A stretch of 64,000 nucleotides of DNA from Massilia sp. CFBP 13721 (GCF_014842025.1 NZ_JACYUY010000023.1:37774-101773); one strand, 5' to 3'; positions 25,398 to 35,999 are shown, numbered from the stretch's first letter. Made by a program: numbers and translations. Notes: generated by a model not told the origin, from the letters alone.

Positions 25398-27920
25398 ATG
25401 AGCAAGAAGAGCACCACCCAGTCCCCGACACCCCCCCGACATCCGTCCCCGCGATCGCCGATGCCGCGCCGTCTCGCCCGCCTCCTGCTGGAGGCGCGCT
25501 GGATCGCCATGGCCGTCGCCTTCCTGTATTTCGTGCTGATACTGTTGAGCTATAACAAGGCCGATCCGGGCTGGTCGCACGAGAACGTGGTGCCGGTCAT
25601 CACCAACCTGGGCGGCAAGGCCGGCGCCTGGCTGGCCGACCTGCTGCTGTACATTTTCGGCTTTTCCGCCTGGTGGTGGGGCGCGCTGTTCCTGCGCACC
25701 GTCTGGCGCGGCTACCTGCGCCTGACCGACAAGCTGCCGGTGCCGGCCGAACCGGAACACCAGGACGAATTCATCGTCCGCTGGATCGGCTTCGCCCTGA
25801 TGTTTACCGGCAGCATGGGCCTCGAATACCTGCGCATGTGGTCCTGGGACGTCGAACTGCCGCGCGCGCCCGGCGGGGTGCTGGGCCAGTTGCTGGGCCA
25901 TTCCTCGCAGGTCGCCTTCGGCTTCACCGGCGCGACCTTGCTGCTGTTGCTGCTCTTCGGCCTGGGCTTTTCGCTGTTCTTCCAGGTGTCGTGGCTGGCC
26001 GTGGCCGAGCGCATCGGCGCCAGCTTCGAGGGCGCGATGGACTGGTTCCGCCTGCGCGTGGAAGACCGCGAAGACCGCCGCCAGGGCGAAGCCGCGGCCG
26101 TCGCGCGCGACGAGGCGGTGGTGACCGAACGGGCGAAGCACGTGGAGAAGCCGGCCGCGCCACGCCGCGCCGAGCCGCAACTGGACGATGAGGACGATGA
26201 GCCGGTCCCTGTGCTGGCCAAGACACCGGCGCCTGCGCGGGTTGCACCATCGCTGGCTGCACCGGCGCCGGCCGGTCCGAATGCCGTCGCGGCCCAGACC
26301 ATCACGATGCCGAGCTCAGTGTCCAGTGAATCGGCGCCGATCCGGGTCGAGCCGCAAATGATGTCGGTGCCAAAAGGCGAGCGCGCCCAGAAAGAACAGC
26401 AGACGCCGCTCTTCCGCGACCTGCCGGGCGATTCGCCCTTGCCGCCGCTGTCGCTGCTGGACGAACCGCCACCGGTGCAGGAAACCGTCGGCGTCGACGT
26501 GCTCGAATTCACCAGCCGCCTGATCGAGAAGAAGCTGTCGGATTTCGGCGTCGAAGCCAAGGTCGTGGCCGCCTTCCCGGGGCCGGTCGTCACGCGCTAC
26601 GAAATCGAACCGGCCACCGGCGTGAAGGGCAGCCAGATCGTCAACCTGGCGCGCGACCTGGCGCGCTCGCTGTCGCTGACCTCGATCCGCGTGGTGGAAA
26701 CCATTCCCGGCAAGAACTACATGGCGCTGGAACTGCCGAACCCGAAACGCCAGATCGTGCGCCTGACCGAAATCGTCGGCTCCAAGGTGTACAACGACAG
26801 CGCTTCGAACCTGACGGTTGCGCTGGGCAAGGACATCGCCGGCAAGCCGGTGGTGGCCGACCTGGCCAAGATGCCGCACCTGCTGGTGGCCGGTACCACC
26901 GGTTCCGGCAAGTCGGTCGGCATCAATGCCACCATCCTGTCGCTGCTGTATAAATCCGACCCGGCCGACGTGCGCCTGATCCTGATCGACCCGAAGATGC
27001 TGGAAATGTCGGTCTACGAAGGCATCCCGCACCTGCTGGCGCCGGTCGTGACCGACATGCGCCAGGCCGGTCACGCGCTGAACTGGGCGGTGAACGAGAT
27101 GGAGCGCCGCTACAAGCTGATGTCGAAGCTGGGCGTGCGCAACCTGGCCGGCTACAACACCAAGATCGCCGAGGCGGACAAGCGCGAAGAGCACATCCCG
27201 AACCCGTTCTCGATCATGCCCGACAATCCGGAGCCGCTGGAAAAGCTGCCGACGATCGTCATCATCATCGACGAATTGGCCGACCTGATGATGGTGGTCG
27301 GTAAGAAGGTGGAAGAGCTGATCGCCCGTATCGCGCAAAAGGCGCGTGCCGCCGGCATCCACCTGATCCTGGCGACGCAGCGACCGTCGGTCGACGTGAT
27401 CACCGGCCTGATCAAGGCCAACATCCCGACCCGCATCGCGTTCCAGGTGAGTTCGAAGATCGACTCGCGCACCATTCTCGACCAGATGGGCGCCGAAGCG
27501 CTGCTGGGCATGGGCGACATGCTCTACATGCCGCCCGGTACCGGCCTGCCGGTGCGCGTGCACGGCGCCTTTGTCTCGGACGACGAAGTGCATCGAGTTG
27601 TAAAACACCTTCAGTCGCTGGGCGAACCGAATTACATTGAAGGCATCCTGGAAGGCGGCACGCTGGAAGAGGGTGGCGCCAGCGGTGGCGGCGAAGCGGC
27701 GGGCGAGGGCGGCGGCGAGTCCGACGCCATGTACGACCAGGCCGTCGCCGTGGTGCTGAAAAACCGCCGCGCCTCGATCTCGCTCGTGCAGCGCCACCTG
27801 CGCATCGGCTACAACCGCGCCGCGCGCCTGCTCGAGCAGATGGAAAACAGCGGCGTCGTCTCGCCGATGCAAAGCAACGGCAACCGCGACATCCTCGTGC
27901 CGGCGACCCAGGCCGAATAA
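25398..27920 (+). CDS. ftsK: DNA translocase FtsK
   Basis: 840 residues. Four membrane segments in the first ~210 residues, a Pro/Ala/Glu-rich linker (~215-340), then the RecA-like motor with Walker A 'VAGTTGSGKSVG' near residue 497, Walker B 'TIVIIIDELADLMMVV', and a C-terminal winged-helix gamma domain ('AVVLKNRRASISLVQRHLRIGYNRAARLLEQME') that reads KOPS sites. It moves chromosome termini through the septum and activates XerCD at dif. The linker is short, as in other betaproteobacteria. Confidence 0.97.
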   Translation: MSKKSTTQSPTPPRHPSPRSPMPRRLARLLLEARWIAMAVAFLYFVLILLSYNKADPGWSHENVVPVITNLGGKAGAWLADLLLYIFGFSAWWWGALFLRTVWRGYLRLTDKLPVPAEPEHQDEFIVRWIGFALMFTGSMGLEYLRMWSWDVELPRAPGGVLGQLLGHSSQVAFGFTGATLLLLLLFGLGFSLFFQVSWLAVAERIGASFEGAMDWFRLRVEDREDRRQGEAAAVARDEAVVTERAKHVEKPAAPRRAEPQLDDEDDEPVPVLAKTPAPARVAPSLAAPAPAGPNAVAAQTITMPSSVSSESAPIRVEPQMMSVPKGERAQKEQQTPLFRDLPGDSPLPPLSLLDEPPPVQETVGVDVLEFTSRLIEKKLSDFGVEAKVVAAFPGPVVTRYEIEPATGVKGSQIVNLARDLARSLSLTSIRVVETIPGKNYMALELPNPKRQIVRLTEIVGSKVYNDSASNLTVALGKDIAGKPVVADLAKMPHLLVAGTTGSGKSVGINATILSLLYKSDPADVRLILIDPKMLEMSVYEGIPHLLAPVVTDMRQAGHALNWAVNEMERRYKLMSKLGVRNLAGYNTKIAEADKREEHIPNPFSIMPDNPEPLEKLPTIVIIIDELADLMMVVGKKVEELIARIAQKARAAGIHLILATQRPSVDVITGLIKANIPTRIAFQVSSKIDSRTILDQMGAEALLGMGDMLYMPPGTGLPVRVHGAFVSDDEVHRVVKHLQSLGEPNYIEGILEGGTLEEGGASGGGEAAGEGGGESDAMYDQAVAVVLKNRRASISLVQRHLRIGYNRAARLLEQMENSGVVSPMQSNGNRDILVPATQAE

Positions 27921-27935
27921 TCCAGGAACGGTAAT

Positions 27936-27968
27936 GCACCGTAGGGTGGGCACTCGTGCCCACGCGGT
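27936..27968. repeat. Dispersed hairpin repeat between ftsK and lolA
   Basis: One copy (GCACCGTAGGGTGGGCAC, TCG loop, GTGCCCACGCGG arm). The preceding GTAATGCACC is also shared with the copy at 44701. Begins 16 bases after the ftsK stop and ends 37 bases before lolA. Confidence 0.85.
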
Positions 27969-28005
27969 CATACCCATGCACACCGCACACTGAAAAAGGA
28001 CCCCA

Positions 28006-28632
28006 ATGATCGCTAAGAACAAAATCGCCCTGATTGCCACTATCACCCTGGCCCTGTCCGGCGCCGCCCACGCCACCGCCCTCGACCAATTCAAATCCTT
28101 CGTCGCCACCACGAAAGCCGCCAAAGGCGAATTCACCCAGCAACAACAACGCAAATCCCAGACCGGCAAGATATCACCCGTCTCGAGTGGCACCTTCGTC
28201 TTCGCCCGCCCCGGCAAGTTCATCTGGAACTACACCAAGCCCTACGACCAGTTGCTGCAAGCCGACGGCGACTCGCTCTACATCTACGACAAGGACCTGA
28301 ACCAGGTCACCGTCAAAAAGCTCGGCAACGCGCTCGGCTCCTCGCCCGCCGCGATCCTGTTCGGCAGCAACGACCTGGAAAAGAACTTCACCCTGTCCGA
28401 AGCGGGAATGCGCGACGGCCTCGAATGGCTCAACGCCGTGCCGAAGGCGAAGGACACCACCTTCGAGCAGATCAGCATCGGTTTGAAGAACGGCACGCCA
28501 CAAGCGATGGAACTGAAGGATACCTTCGGTCAGACTTCGGTGTTGAAGTTCACCAGCTTCCAGCGCAACCCGTCGCTGGGCGCGCAGCAGTTCAAGTTCG
28601 AGGTGCCAAAAGGTGCCGAGGTCAATAATTAG
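28006..28632 (+). CDS. lolA: Outer-membrane lipoprotein carrier protein LolA
   Basis: 208 residues. Signal peptide (~1-23, ending AHA), then the LolA half-barrel with 'GEFTQQQQRKSQTGKISPVSSGTFVFARPGKFIWNYTKPYDQLLQADG' and 'LYIYDKDLNQVTVKKL'. Periplasmic chaperone that takes lipoproteins from LolCDE to LolB. AAGGA 7-8 bases upstream supports the start. Codon use in the first 60 codons favours C-ending and AT-containing codons, but composition is not clearly foreign. Confidence 0.94.
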   Translation: MIAKNKIALIATITLALSGAAHATALDQFKSFVATTKAAKGEFTQQQQRKSQTGKISPVSSGTFVFARPGKFIWNYTKPYDQLLQADGDSLYIYDKDLNQVTVKKLGNALGSSPAAILFGSNDLEKNFTLSEAGMRDGLEWLNAVPKAKDTTFEQISIGLKNGTPQAMELKDTFGQTSVLKFTSFQRNPSLGAQQFKFEVPKGAEVNN

Positions 28633-28646
28633 TAAACAATTGTTTA
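28633..28646. repeat. AT-rich palindrome after lolA
   Basis: TAAACAATTGTTTA, a perfect 14-bp palindrome directly after the lolA stop, followed by a second TAAACATTTGTT. Unusually AT-rich for this window. It could act as a weak terminator or a regulator site; nothing decides. Confidence 0.45.
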
Positions 28647-28797
28647 TTGCGTATAAACATTTGTTCGGCACGGCCATGCCCGCGCCGGCAGGCTGACCGG
28701 TGCGCGTTCGCGGCGCAGAGGCGCATCGGCTACACTAGCCGCATGCACAACATTCCGTACTTTTCAATCGTTTTGACGTCCGCCACCGGAGTACGCC

Positions 28798-30102
28798 GTG
28801 GATGACCTGTTCCGCAACGAACCCGCCGCGCCGCTGGCCGAAGCGCTGCGCCCGCGCACCATCGACGAAGTCATCGGCCAGAGCCATCTGCTCGGTCCCG
28901 GCAAGCCGCTCAACCTGGTCTTCAAATCGGGCAAGCCGCACTCGATGATCCTGTGGGGCCCGCCCGGCGTCGGCAAGACCACGCTCGCGCGCCTGACCGC
29001 TTACGCCTTCGATTGCGAATTCATCGCGCTGTCGGCCGTGCTGTCGGGCGTGAAGGATATCCGCGCCTCGGTCGAGCAGGCCGAACAGTACCTGGCGCGC
29101 GGCAAGCACACGATCCTGTTCATCGACGAGATCCACCGTTTCAATAAATCGCAGCAGGATGCCTTGCTGCCTTTTGTCGAATCGGGCCTGGTGACGCTGA
29201 TCGGCGCCACCACCGAAAACCCGTCGTTCGAAGTGAACTCGGCGCTGCTGTCGCGCTCGCAGGTCTACGTGCTGAAAGCGCTGAACGACGACGAGATGCG
29301 CCAGTTGCTGGCGCGCGCCCAGCAGCGCGTGCTGGCGCATCTGAAATTCGACGAGATCGCGATTTCGACCCTGATCGGCTATGCCGACGGCGACGCGCGC
29401 CGCTTCCTGAACCTGCTCGAGCAGACCAAGACCTCGGCCGAAACGAGCGGCATTACCACCATCACCGGCGAATTCGTCGACAACGCACTGACCCTGAATT
29501 CGCGCCGCTTCGACAAGGGTGGCGACAATTTCTACGACCAGATCTCGGCCCTGCACAAGTCGGTGCGCGGCTCGCATCCGGACGCGGCCCTGTACTGGCT
29601 GTGCCGCATGTTGGATGGCGGCGCCGACGCCAAGTACCTGTCGCGCCGCATCGTGCGCATGGCCTGGGAAGACATCGGCCTGGCCGACCCGCGCGCGCTG
29701 CAGATCGCCAACGATGCCGCCACCACCTACGAACGCCTCGGCTCGCCCGAGGGCGAACTGGCGCTGGGGCAGGCCGTCGTCTACCTGGCGATTGCCGCCA
29801 AGAGCAATGCCGGCTACAACGCCTTCAACGCCGCCATGGCCTTTGTGCGCAAGGACAAGTCGCGCGAAGTACCGGTGCACCTGCGCAATGCCCCGACCAA
29901 GCTCATGAAAGAGCTCGGCTACGGCCACGAATACCGCTACGCCCACGACGAGCCGAACGCGTATGCCGCCGGCGAAACCTACCTGCCCGAAGGCATGCCG
30001 GAGCCGCGCTGGTACCAGCCGGTGCCGCGCGGGGTGGAGGCGAAGGTGGCGGAAAAGCTGGCCTTCCTGCGCCAGCTGGATGAGGAGGCCAACGGGGGAT
30101 GA
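28798..30102 (+). CDS. rarA: Replication-associated recombination ATPase RarA (MgsA)
   Basis: 434 residues, starting at GTG. AAA+ clamp-loader-like ATPase: Walker A 'GPPGVGKT' at 54-61, Walker B with D110-E111 in 'ILFIDEIHRFNKSQQD', sensor 1 'TTENPSFEVN', and the C-terminal tetramerisation region ('SKSNAGYNAFNAAMAFV', 'VPVHLRNAPTKLMKELGYGHEYRYAHD'). Acts at stalled forks. The lolA-rarA-serS neighbourhood matches E. coli. Confidence 0.96.
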   Translation: MDDLFRNEPAAPLAEALRPRTIDEVIGQSHLLGPGKPLNLVFKSGKPHSMILWGPPGVGKTTLARLTAYAFDCEFIALSAVLSGVKDIRASVEQAEQYLARGKHTILFIDEIHRFNKSQQDALLPFVESGLVTLIGATTENPSFEVNSALLSRSQVYVLKALNDDEMRQLLARAQQRVLAHLKFDEIAISTLIGYADGDARRFLNLLEQTKTSAETSGITTITGEFVDNALTLNSRRFDKGGDNFYDQISALHKSVRGSHPDAALYWLCRMLDGGADAKYLSRRIVRMAWEDIGLADPRALQIANDAATTYERLGSPEGELALGQAVVYLAIAAKSNAGYNAFNAAMAFVRKDKSREVPVHLRNAPTKLMKELGYGHEYRYAHDEPNAYAAGETYLPEGMPEPRWYQPVPRGVEAKVAEKLAFLRQLDEEANGG

Positions 30103-30131
30103 ATGTCAGTTGGGCTGGGGCACGCGCTGCG

Positions 30132-30692
30132 CTAATTGGTGACTGTGCTTAGAATGTTCGCCAAAAAATTCCCCTGCGAGGTCGAGGGCAAATGCAGGAA
30201 CACCGTCTGCACCGCCTCGTTGGAATCTCTTCCGCTGCGACCATCCAGGACATACCAGTCCCGTAGAGAACGCCATTCGCCTTGTCTTTTATGAGGCAAA
30301 GCAGGGTCGAACACCAGCACCTCGGTATCCATATTTAGATCGCGAATGCCGGCAATAACTGTGATATGGCTGACGCCGTTTACCCAGAGGGGGCCATACC
30401 TGATCAGCCACTTTTCGATACCGGCCGGGGTTGGACTCATGGGAGCGATCGCCTCCAGTCCCAGGTCCCGTGCGAACTGAAGAATGTCTTCATTGCGGAT
30501 GCCGCCCTCCGGCCCGCTTGCTTTGTCATAGAGTTTCCCCCACCTTTCTGCCTGGGACGGGTCGGGATGGGCGGCCTCGGTGCTGCGGGTTTGCCGCCTG
30601 CGCCAGTCTATGAGCATTTGGCCACTGGCATACCAACAGGACCAATCTTTATCCTGTGGAATAAGTTTCATGTCGGGGACAACGTAAAACAT
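30132..30692 (-). CDS. Papain-like cysteine peptidase (C70-like), orphan
   Basis: 186 residues, start fixed by AAGGAG 5-6 bases before ATG at 30692. The catalytic set is readable: C19 in 'DWSCWYASGQMLIDW', H109 in 'VSHITVIAGI' and D129 in 'VFDPAL', the order and spacing of the papain-like PF12385/AvrRpt2 group. No signal peptide. G+C is visibly lower than neighbours (many TTT, AAA, TAT codons), and the gene is inserted in the usual rarA-serS interval, so it is probably acquired. Such proteins occur as secreted effectors or toxins, but there is no immunity or secretion gene beside it. Function open. Confidence 0.75.
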   Translation of the reverse strand: MFYVVPDMKLIPQDKDWSCWYASGQMLIDWRRRQTRSTEAAHPDPSQAERWGKLYDKASGPEGGIRNEDILQFARDLGLEAIAPMSPTPAGIEKWLIRYGPLWVNGVSHITVIAGIRDLNMDTEVLVFDPALPHKRQGEWRSLRDWYVLDGRSGRDSNEAVQTVFLHLPSTSQGNFLANILSTVTN

Positions 30693-30983
30693 TTGTCTCT
30701 CCTTACGTGAATGCGAACCTCGCTGCGTAATGGCGGCGCGCAAAGCTGACCGTTTCTTGCAATTAGGGCGACTCAGCTTGGCAAACAGGACGCTCCTGCT
30801 GACACCGACATTCAGGTCTCAGTCAATACTAGTTTCTACTGAAAGTCAATGAGGCTGACGGAGTTGGGTGACCAGAGTTGGGTGACAATAAGCGCGCTTC
30901 CCCCGCAGCGCAAATTCGTCCGGGAACTGCTGCCCGCTTGGTACAATTGCGTTTTCGACATACTGCTGGCCTGACCCTCGACA

Positions 30984-32279
<1,296 letters not shown>

Positions 32280-32308
32280 ATAGCTCTTCCGTTTTCGCGA
32301 ACGGCTGC

Positions 32309-32314
32309 TATAAT
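32309..32314 (+). promoter_or_regulatory. -10 element of first tRNA-Ser
   Basis: Perfect TATAAT 33 bases before the tRNA, lying 30 bases after the serS stop. The -35 region is weak. It gives the tRNA its own transcription start independent of serS. Confidence 0.6.
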
Positions 32315-32346
32315 GTGGCCTCTCGCAAACAAGCGACCGGTTACCT

Positions 32347-32437
<91 letters not shown>

Positions 32438-32443
32438 TAAATG

Positions 32444-32473
32444 AAAAAGGCTCCTTCGGGAGCCTTTTTTATT
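32444..32473 (+). terminator. Terminator after first tRNA-Ser
   Basis: AAAAAGGCTCC-TTCG-GGAGCCTTTTTT: 11-bp stem including the A/T flanks, UUCG tetraloop, T-run. Confidence 0.95.
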
Positions 32474-32475
32474 TG

Positions 32476-32546
32476 CTGGCGGAGAGGAGGGAAGCGCCTG
32501 CGCGCTTCCCGTGTGGGATTCGAAGACCCGCGCTTGCAAGCGCGGG
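32476..32546 (-). repeat. Decayed inverted fragment of tRNA-Ser with inserted hairpins
   Basis: In minus orientation, CTGGCGGAGAGG (32476-32487) and TGGGATTCGAA (32514-32524) exactly match the reverse complement of the tRNA-Ser 3' end and T-arm. They are separated by a 22-base hairpin (GGGAAGCGC..GCGCTTCCC, 32489-32510). A perfect 20-bp palindrome follows (32527-32546, CCCGCGCTTG / CAAGCGCGGG). This looks like a broken third tRNA copy or repeat insertion debris between the two functional genes. Confidence 0.55.
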
Positions 32547-32653
32547 GACGGCCCGCGGCACGTGGGCGAATCCCACCCGCCTACCACGCTCCCGCAGGGA
32601 GCCACTATTCGCAGTGCGCAGTGCGCGGTTGTGGAGGCGGTGCGGCACGCAAC

Positions 32654-32688
32654 GGTACGACCGCGTGCGCACAAGTGCGCACCCTACC
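32654..32688. repeat. Dispersed hairpin repeat with compensatory stem change
   Basis: Matches the 13228-13264 copy (GGTACGACCGCGTG..) but the stem is GTGCGCAC/GTGCGCAC instead of GTGGGCAC/GTGCCCAC: one arm has G to C and the other C to G, so pairing is kept. Confidence 0.8.
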
Positions 32689-32716
32689 GTCGGTTTATGC
32701 CTCTGACATCATTCCC

Positions 32717-32745
32717 TTGCACAACCGCAAACCGCTCGCTATAAT
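32717..32745 (+). promoter_or_regulatory. Sigma-70 promoter of second tRNA-Ser
   Basis: TTGCAC (32717-32722), 17-base spacer, TATAAT (32740-32745), 32 bases before the tRNA. The best consensus promoter in the window. Confidence 0.88.
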
Positions 32746-32777
32746 GCCAGCCTTGCAGCGACCGCAACACCGATTCT

Positions 32778-32869
<92 letters not shown>

Positions 32870-32874
32870 AAATG

Positions 32875-32902
32875 AAAAAAGCTCCCGCTGGGAGCTTTTT
32901 TC
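32875..32902 (+). terminator. Terminator after second tRNA-Ser
   Basis: AAAAAA, stem GCTCCC/GGGAGC with GCT loop, then TTTTTTC. Confidence 0.93.
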
Positions 32903-32940
32903 ATTTTCGGTTGCGCCTTTTTGAGACCTGTTCAACCGCC

Positions 32941-33642
32941 ATGAAACACCGCCTCTTCCTATTCGACCTCGACGACACGCTGCTCGACTTCAAGGCGTCC
33001 GAACGGCTCTCCTTCCTGCGCACGATGCAGCAGCTCGGCCTGCAAGACGGGATCGACGGCCTGTTTCCCCAATACCAGGCCATCAACCTGGCCCTCTGGC
33101 GCCGTTTCGAAGCAGGCCTGGTATCGAAGGATGCGCTGAAGGTCGAGCGCTTCCACCAGACTTTCCTGCAAAACGAACTCGACCTCGATCCGGTGGCGGC
33201 CAGTGCGCTCTACCTTGCATCCCTGTCCGAAACGGTGGTCCTGATCGATGGCGCGCGCGAACTGTGCGAGACCCTGGCGGCGGCCGGCGAGGTCGGCATC
33301 ATCACCAACGGCGTCGACCATATCCAGCACCGGCGCATAGCCGCATCCGGCCTGGCCGAACATATCTCGTTCGTGGCGACGTCGGAAGCCTGCGGCTTCG
33401 CCAAGCCCGACACCCGCTTTTTCGACTACGCCATCCGCATGGCGCGCCGCTTCGTCAAGGAGGAAACCGTCATCGTCGGCGACCGGCTCGACGCCGACAT
33501 CCTCGGCGCCAACCGGTTCGGCATCGACAGCTGCTGGTTCAATCCAGACCGCCTGAGCAATGATTCGCAAGCGATTCCGAGCTGCGAAGCGGCCAGCCTG
33601 CACGAGGTCGTGCCCGCATTGCACGCGCTGGCGAAGCACTAG
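32941..33642 (+). CDS. HAD-superfamily nucleotidase, YjjG-like
   Basis: 233 residues. HAD motif I 'FLFDLDDTLLDF' (nucleophile D9, D11), motif II T in 'VGIITNG', motif III K in 'CGFAKPD' and motif IV 'VIVGDRLDADILGANRFGI'. With an alpha-helical cap of ~80 residues this matches the YjjG non-canonical pyrimidine nucleotidase group, which removes phosphate from dUMP/dTMP and mutagenic analogues. The exact substrate is inferred from family. Starts 38 bases after the tRNA terminator. Confidence 0.85.
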   Translation: MKHRLFLFDLDDTLLDFKASERLSFLRTMQQLGLQDGIDGLFPQYQAINLALWRRFEAGLVSKDALKVERFHQTFLQNELDLDPVAASALYLASLSETVVLIDGARELCETLAAAGEVGIITNGVDHIQHRRIAASGLAEHISFVATSEACGFAKPDTRFFDYAIRMARRFVKEETVIVGDRLDADILGANRFGIDSCWFNPDRLSNDSQAIPSCEAASLHEVVPALHALAKH

Positions 33643-33665
33643 GCTTCAAGCCCGCTTAGTTGCGC

Positions 33666-34607
33666 TTAGTTGCGCTTCCTCGCCCGCAGCCACACCGCCG
33701 CAATCCGCTCAACCTCTTCATACCCCTCGCAATCGAGCTGCCCGCCGAAGATGTCGGGATCGAGCTCTTCGTAGGTCCAGTCAGCGCAGGCGGCGTCCAG
33801 CTGCGGCCGGATCGCTTCCAGGAACTCGTCGCGGCCGTCGACGATGGCGATGCCCGTGTACAGCAGCAGCGTGCCGCCCGCGCGCAGGCGTTCCAGCCCG
33901 GCCTCGACGATCTGCAGCGAGAGGCCGGCGCCGCGCATGTCGCCGCCGTGGCGGTAGCGCAGCTTGTCGGGGTCGAGGATGAAGGGCGGGTTCGACAGTA
34001 CCAGGTCGAATTCGCCGTCCAGGTCTTTCAGCAGGTCGCTGTGGCGCGCCTGCACGTTGGCGGTGCCGTTCAGGCGCGCGTTCACACGCGCAAGCGCGAG
34101 GGCGCGTTCGTTGATGTCGGCCGCGACCGTCTCCGCCTGCGCAAAGCGCGCCGCCACCTCGATCGCACCCGGTCCGCCGCCGGCGCCGATGTCGACCGCG
34201 CGGCGCGGCGGGGTCATGTCTTCCATCGCCCGCTTCAGGGCGGCCACGTAGCGGTAGGTATCCGGGCCGAAGAAGACCGCGTCTTCGTCGCGCGTCGGAA
34301 AGGCCGAGTGGAAGTACAGGCGCGTGCCGATGGTCGATGCGCGCACGGTGGCGCACAGCTTGCCGTTGCGTTCGGCCAGCACGCCCGCGCGCCGCATCAG
34401 CGCCACGATCTCGCCCGGCAGCGTGTCCGCGCGAAACGGCCGGCTCCAGCCGAACACGCCCCGCAGATCGCGCGCCCACCCGTTCTCCGGACGGCCGTTG
34501 ACGCGGCGGTGGGTTGCCGGCGTAATGGTGGTGAACTGGTAGCCTGCATGCTGCAGGGCCTGCCCGAGCAGGAGCAGGGCGTCGGAATCGATGGAGGTCG
34601 TGGTCAT
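33666..34607 (-). CDS. Class I SAM-dependent methyltransferase
   Basis: About 313 residues. AdoMet motif 'AVDIGAGGGPGAIEVA' (around residue 135), 'AADINERALALARVNARLNG', and the catalytic 'VLSNPPFI' motif typical of N-methylating enzymes acting on amide, adenine or guanine nitrogens (PrmC/RlmG-like). N-terminal ~110 residues are a separate domain without clear match. Start uncertain: ATGs at 34607 and 34619 are possible and neither has a strong ribosome site. Target unknown. Confidence 0.75.
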   Translation of the reverse strand: MTTTSIDSDALLLLGQALQHAGYQFTTITPATHRRVNGRPENGWARDLRGVFGWSRPFRADTLPGEIVALMRRAGVLAERNGKLCATVRASTIGTRLYFHSAFPTRDEDAVFFGPDTYRYVAALKRAMEDMTPPRRAVDIGAGGGPGAIEVAARFAQAETVAADINERALALARVNARLNGTANVQARHSDLLKDLDGEFDLVLSNPPFILDPDKLRYRHGGDMRGAGLSLQIVEAGLERLRAGGTLLLYTGIAIVDGRDEFLEAIRPQLDAACADWTYEELDPDIFGGQLDCEGYEEVERIAAVWLRARKRN

Positions 34608-34786
34608 GCGTGCCAGCATGCGGTATGGATACGTGCACTTCCGTGCGTTGGCGTACATAAGGAAGCGGTGGACGGGCGCTTATGTGAATACCCGAACATA
34701 CCGTTTTCCGGGGTGCGTCCATACTGCGTCCATGTTCAAGTTGGCAACGGTGCCGACGCAAGACAATCAAGAAACAGAGGACAACC

Positions 34787-34963
34787 ATGAAGCCACTTCT
34801 TCCCGACCAGGAACACGTGCGCGTCGACCGCGAAGTCGAACGCGAACGCCATGAACGCACCCTCAACGACGACGCCCGTGCCGGCCTGTCCGTGGACGAG
34901 GAATTTCGCCTGAAGGATGCGCGCGCAAGCACGAATTCGACCAACCTGCGGCGGCCGCGATGA
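34787..34963 (+). CDS. Small charged protein upstream of ypfJ-like gene
   Basis: 58 residues, very rich in E/R/D ('VRVDREVERERHERTLNDDARAG'), no membrane segment. AGAGG lies 7 bases upstream. Its TGA overlaps the next ATG (ATGA at 34960-34963), which is strong support for it being translated. Function unknown. Confidence 0.7.
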   Translation: MKPLLPDQEHVRVDREVERERHERTLNDDARAGLSVDEEFRLKDARASTNSTNLRRPR

Positions 34964-35841
34964 AGTGGGAAGGAGACCGCGAGAGCAGTAACGTCGAGGA
35001 CAACCGTGGCGGCGGTGGTGGGGGAGGCGGCGGCTTCAATATCGGCGGGCGCGGCATCGGCCTGGGCACGGTGGCAATTGCGCTGGTAGCCTCGCTGGTG
35101 TTCGGCGTCGATCCTGGCACGGTGCTGGGCATGCTGGGCGGCGGCGGTCCGGCGCCGCAGGTACAGCAACAGCGCGACCCGAACGCCCCACAGGCAACTG
35201 ACCGCGAATCGCGTTTCGTGCGCACCGTGCTGGCCTATACCGAAGACGCCTGGACGCCGGTCTTTGCCGCACAGGGCGAGACTTACCGGGCGCCGACGCT
35301 GCAACTGTTCGAAGGCCGTACGCAGACCGCCTGCGGCGCCGGCAACGCGGCTACCGGTCCGTTCTACTGCCCGGCCGACCAGAAGGTGTATATCGACCTC
35401 AGCTTCTTCCGCCTGATGGAAGAGCGCTTCAAGGTCGGCGGCGAATTCGCCCAGGCGTACGTGATCGCGCACGAAGTCGGCCATCACGTGCAAAAGCTGG
35501 TGGGCGTATCGGACCAGGTGCACCGCGCCCAGGCGCAGGCGTCGGAAACCGAGGGCAATGCGCTGTCGGTGCGCCTGGAATTGCAGGCGGACTGCTTCGC
35601 CGGCGTCTGGGCTAACAAGACCCAGCAAAAGGAAGCCTTCCTGGAGCAGGGCGACATCGAAAGCGCACTGGCCACCGCGTCCGCCATCGGCGACGACGCC
35701 CTGCAGCGCCAGGCGCGCGGCACTGTGGTGCCGGATTCGTTCACGCATGGCAGTTCCGAGCAGCGGGTACGCTGGTTCAAGCGCGGCTTCGACGGCGGCG
35801 ACGTAAAGCAATGCAATACCTTCGAGGCGCGCCAGCTGTGA
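34960..35841 (+). CDS. ypfJ: Neutral zinc metallopeptidase, YpfJ-like
   Basis: 293 residues. Gly-rich segment (~17-30), one membrane helix (~34-50), then a peptidase domain with zinc motif H171-E-V-G-H175-H and downstream 'ELQADCFAGVWA' (third ligand E/D region) and 'SSEQRVRWFKRGFDGGD' at the C-end. This is the YpfJ/PF04228 family, an inner-membrane-anchored protease of unknown substrate. Co-translated with the small charged protein. Confidence 0.9.
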   Translation: MKWEGDRESSNVEDNRGGGGGGGGGFNIGGRGIGLGTVAIALVASLVFGVDPGTVLGMLGGGGPAPQVQQQRDPNAPQATDRESRFVRTVLAYTEDAWTPVFAAQGETYRAPTLQLFEGRTQTACGAGNAATGPFYCPADQKVYIDLSFFRLMEERFKVGGEFAQAYVIAHEVGHHVQKLVGVSDQVHRAQAQASETEGNALSVRLELQADCFAGVWANKTQQKEAFLEQGDIESALATASAIGDDALQRQARGTVVPDSFTHGSSEQRVRWFKRGFDGGDVKQCNTFEARQL

Positions 35842-35971
35842 TTTTTGCTTCCAGCAGGAATTGTCGGTTTCCTGCTGCGAACATATGATTAAAAAGCGCT
35901 AAAAAACACGAATTCCTGTTCGTGCGCTTCTGGTAATTGATGGCGTTTTGACATAACTTAAGGTTCTACGC

Positions 35972-35999
35972 GCTCATCGGCTTCGTCTGGCCGATGAGC
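35972..35999 (+). promoter_or_regulatory. 5'-UTR hairpin before the alcohol dehydrogenase
   Basis: Perfect 10-bp stem GCTCATCGGC/GCCGATGAGC with an 8-base loop, 26 bases before the start codon and just upstream of the AGGAGG ribosome site. TTGACA at 35948-35953 may be a -35 box, but no good -10 follows at usual spacing. No T-run, so not a terminator. Could control mRNA stability or translation. Confidence 0.45.
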
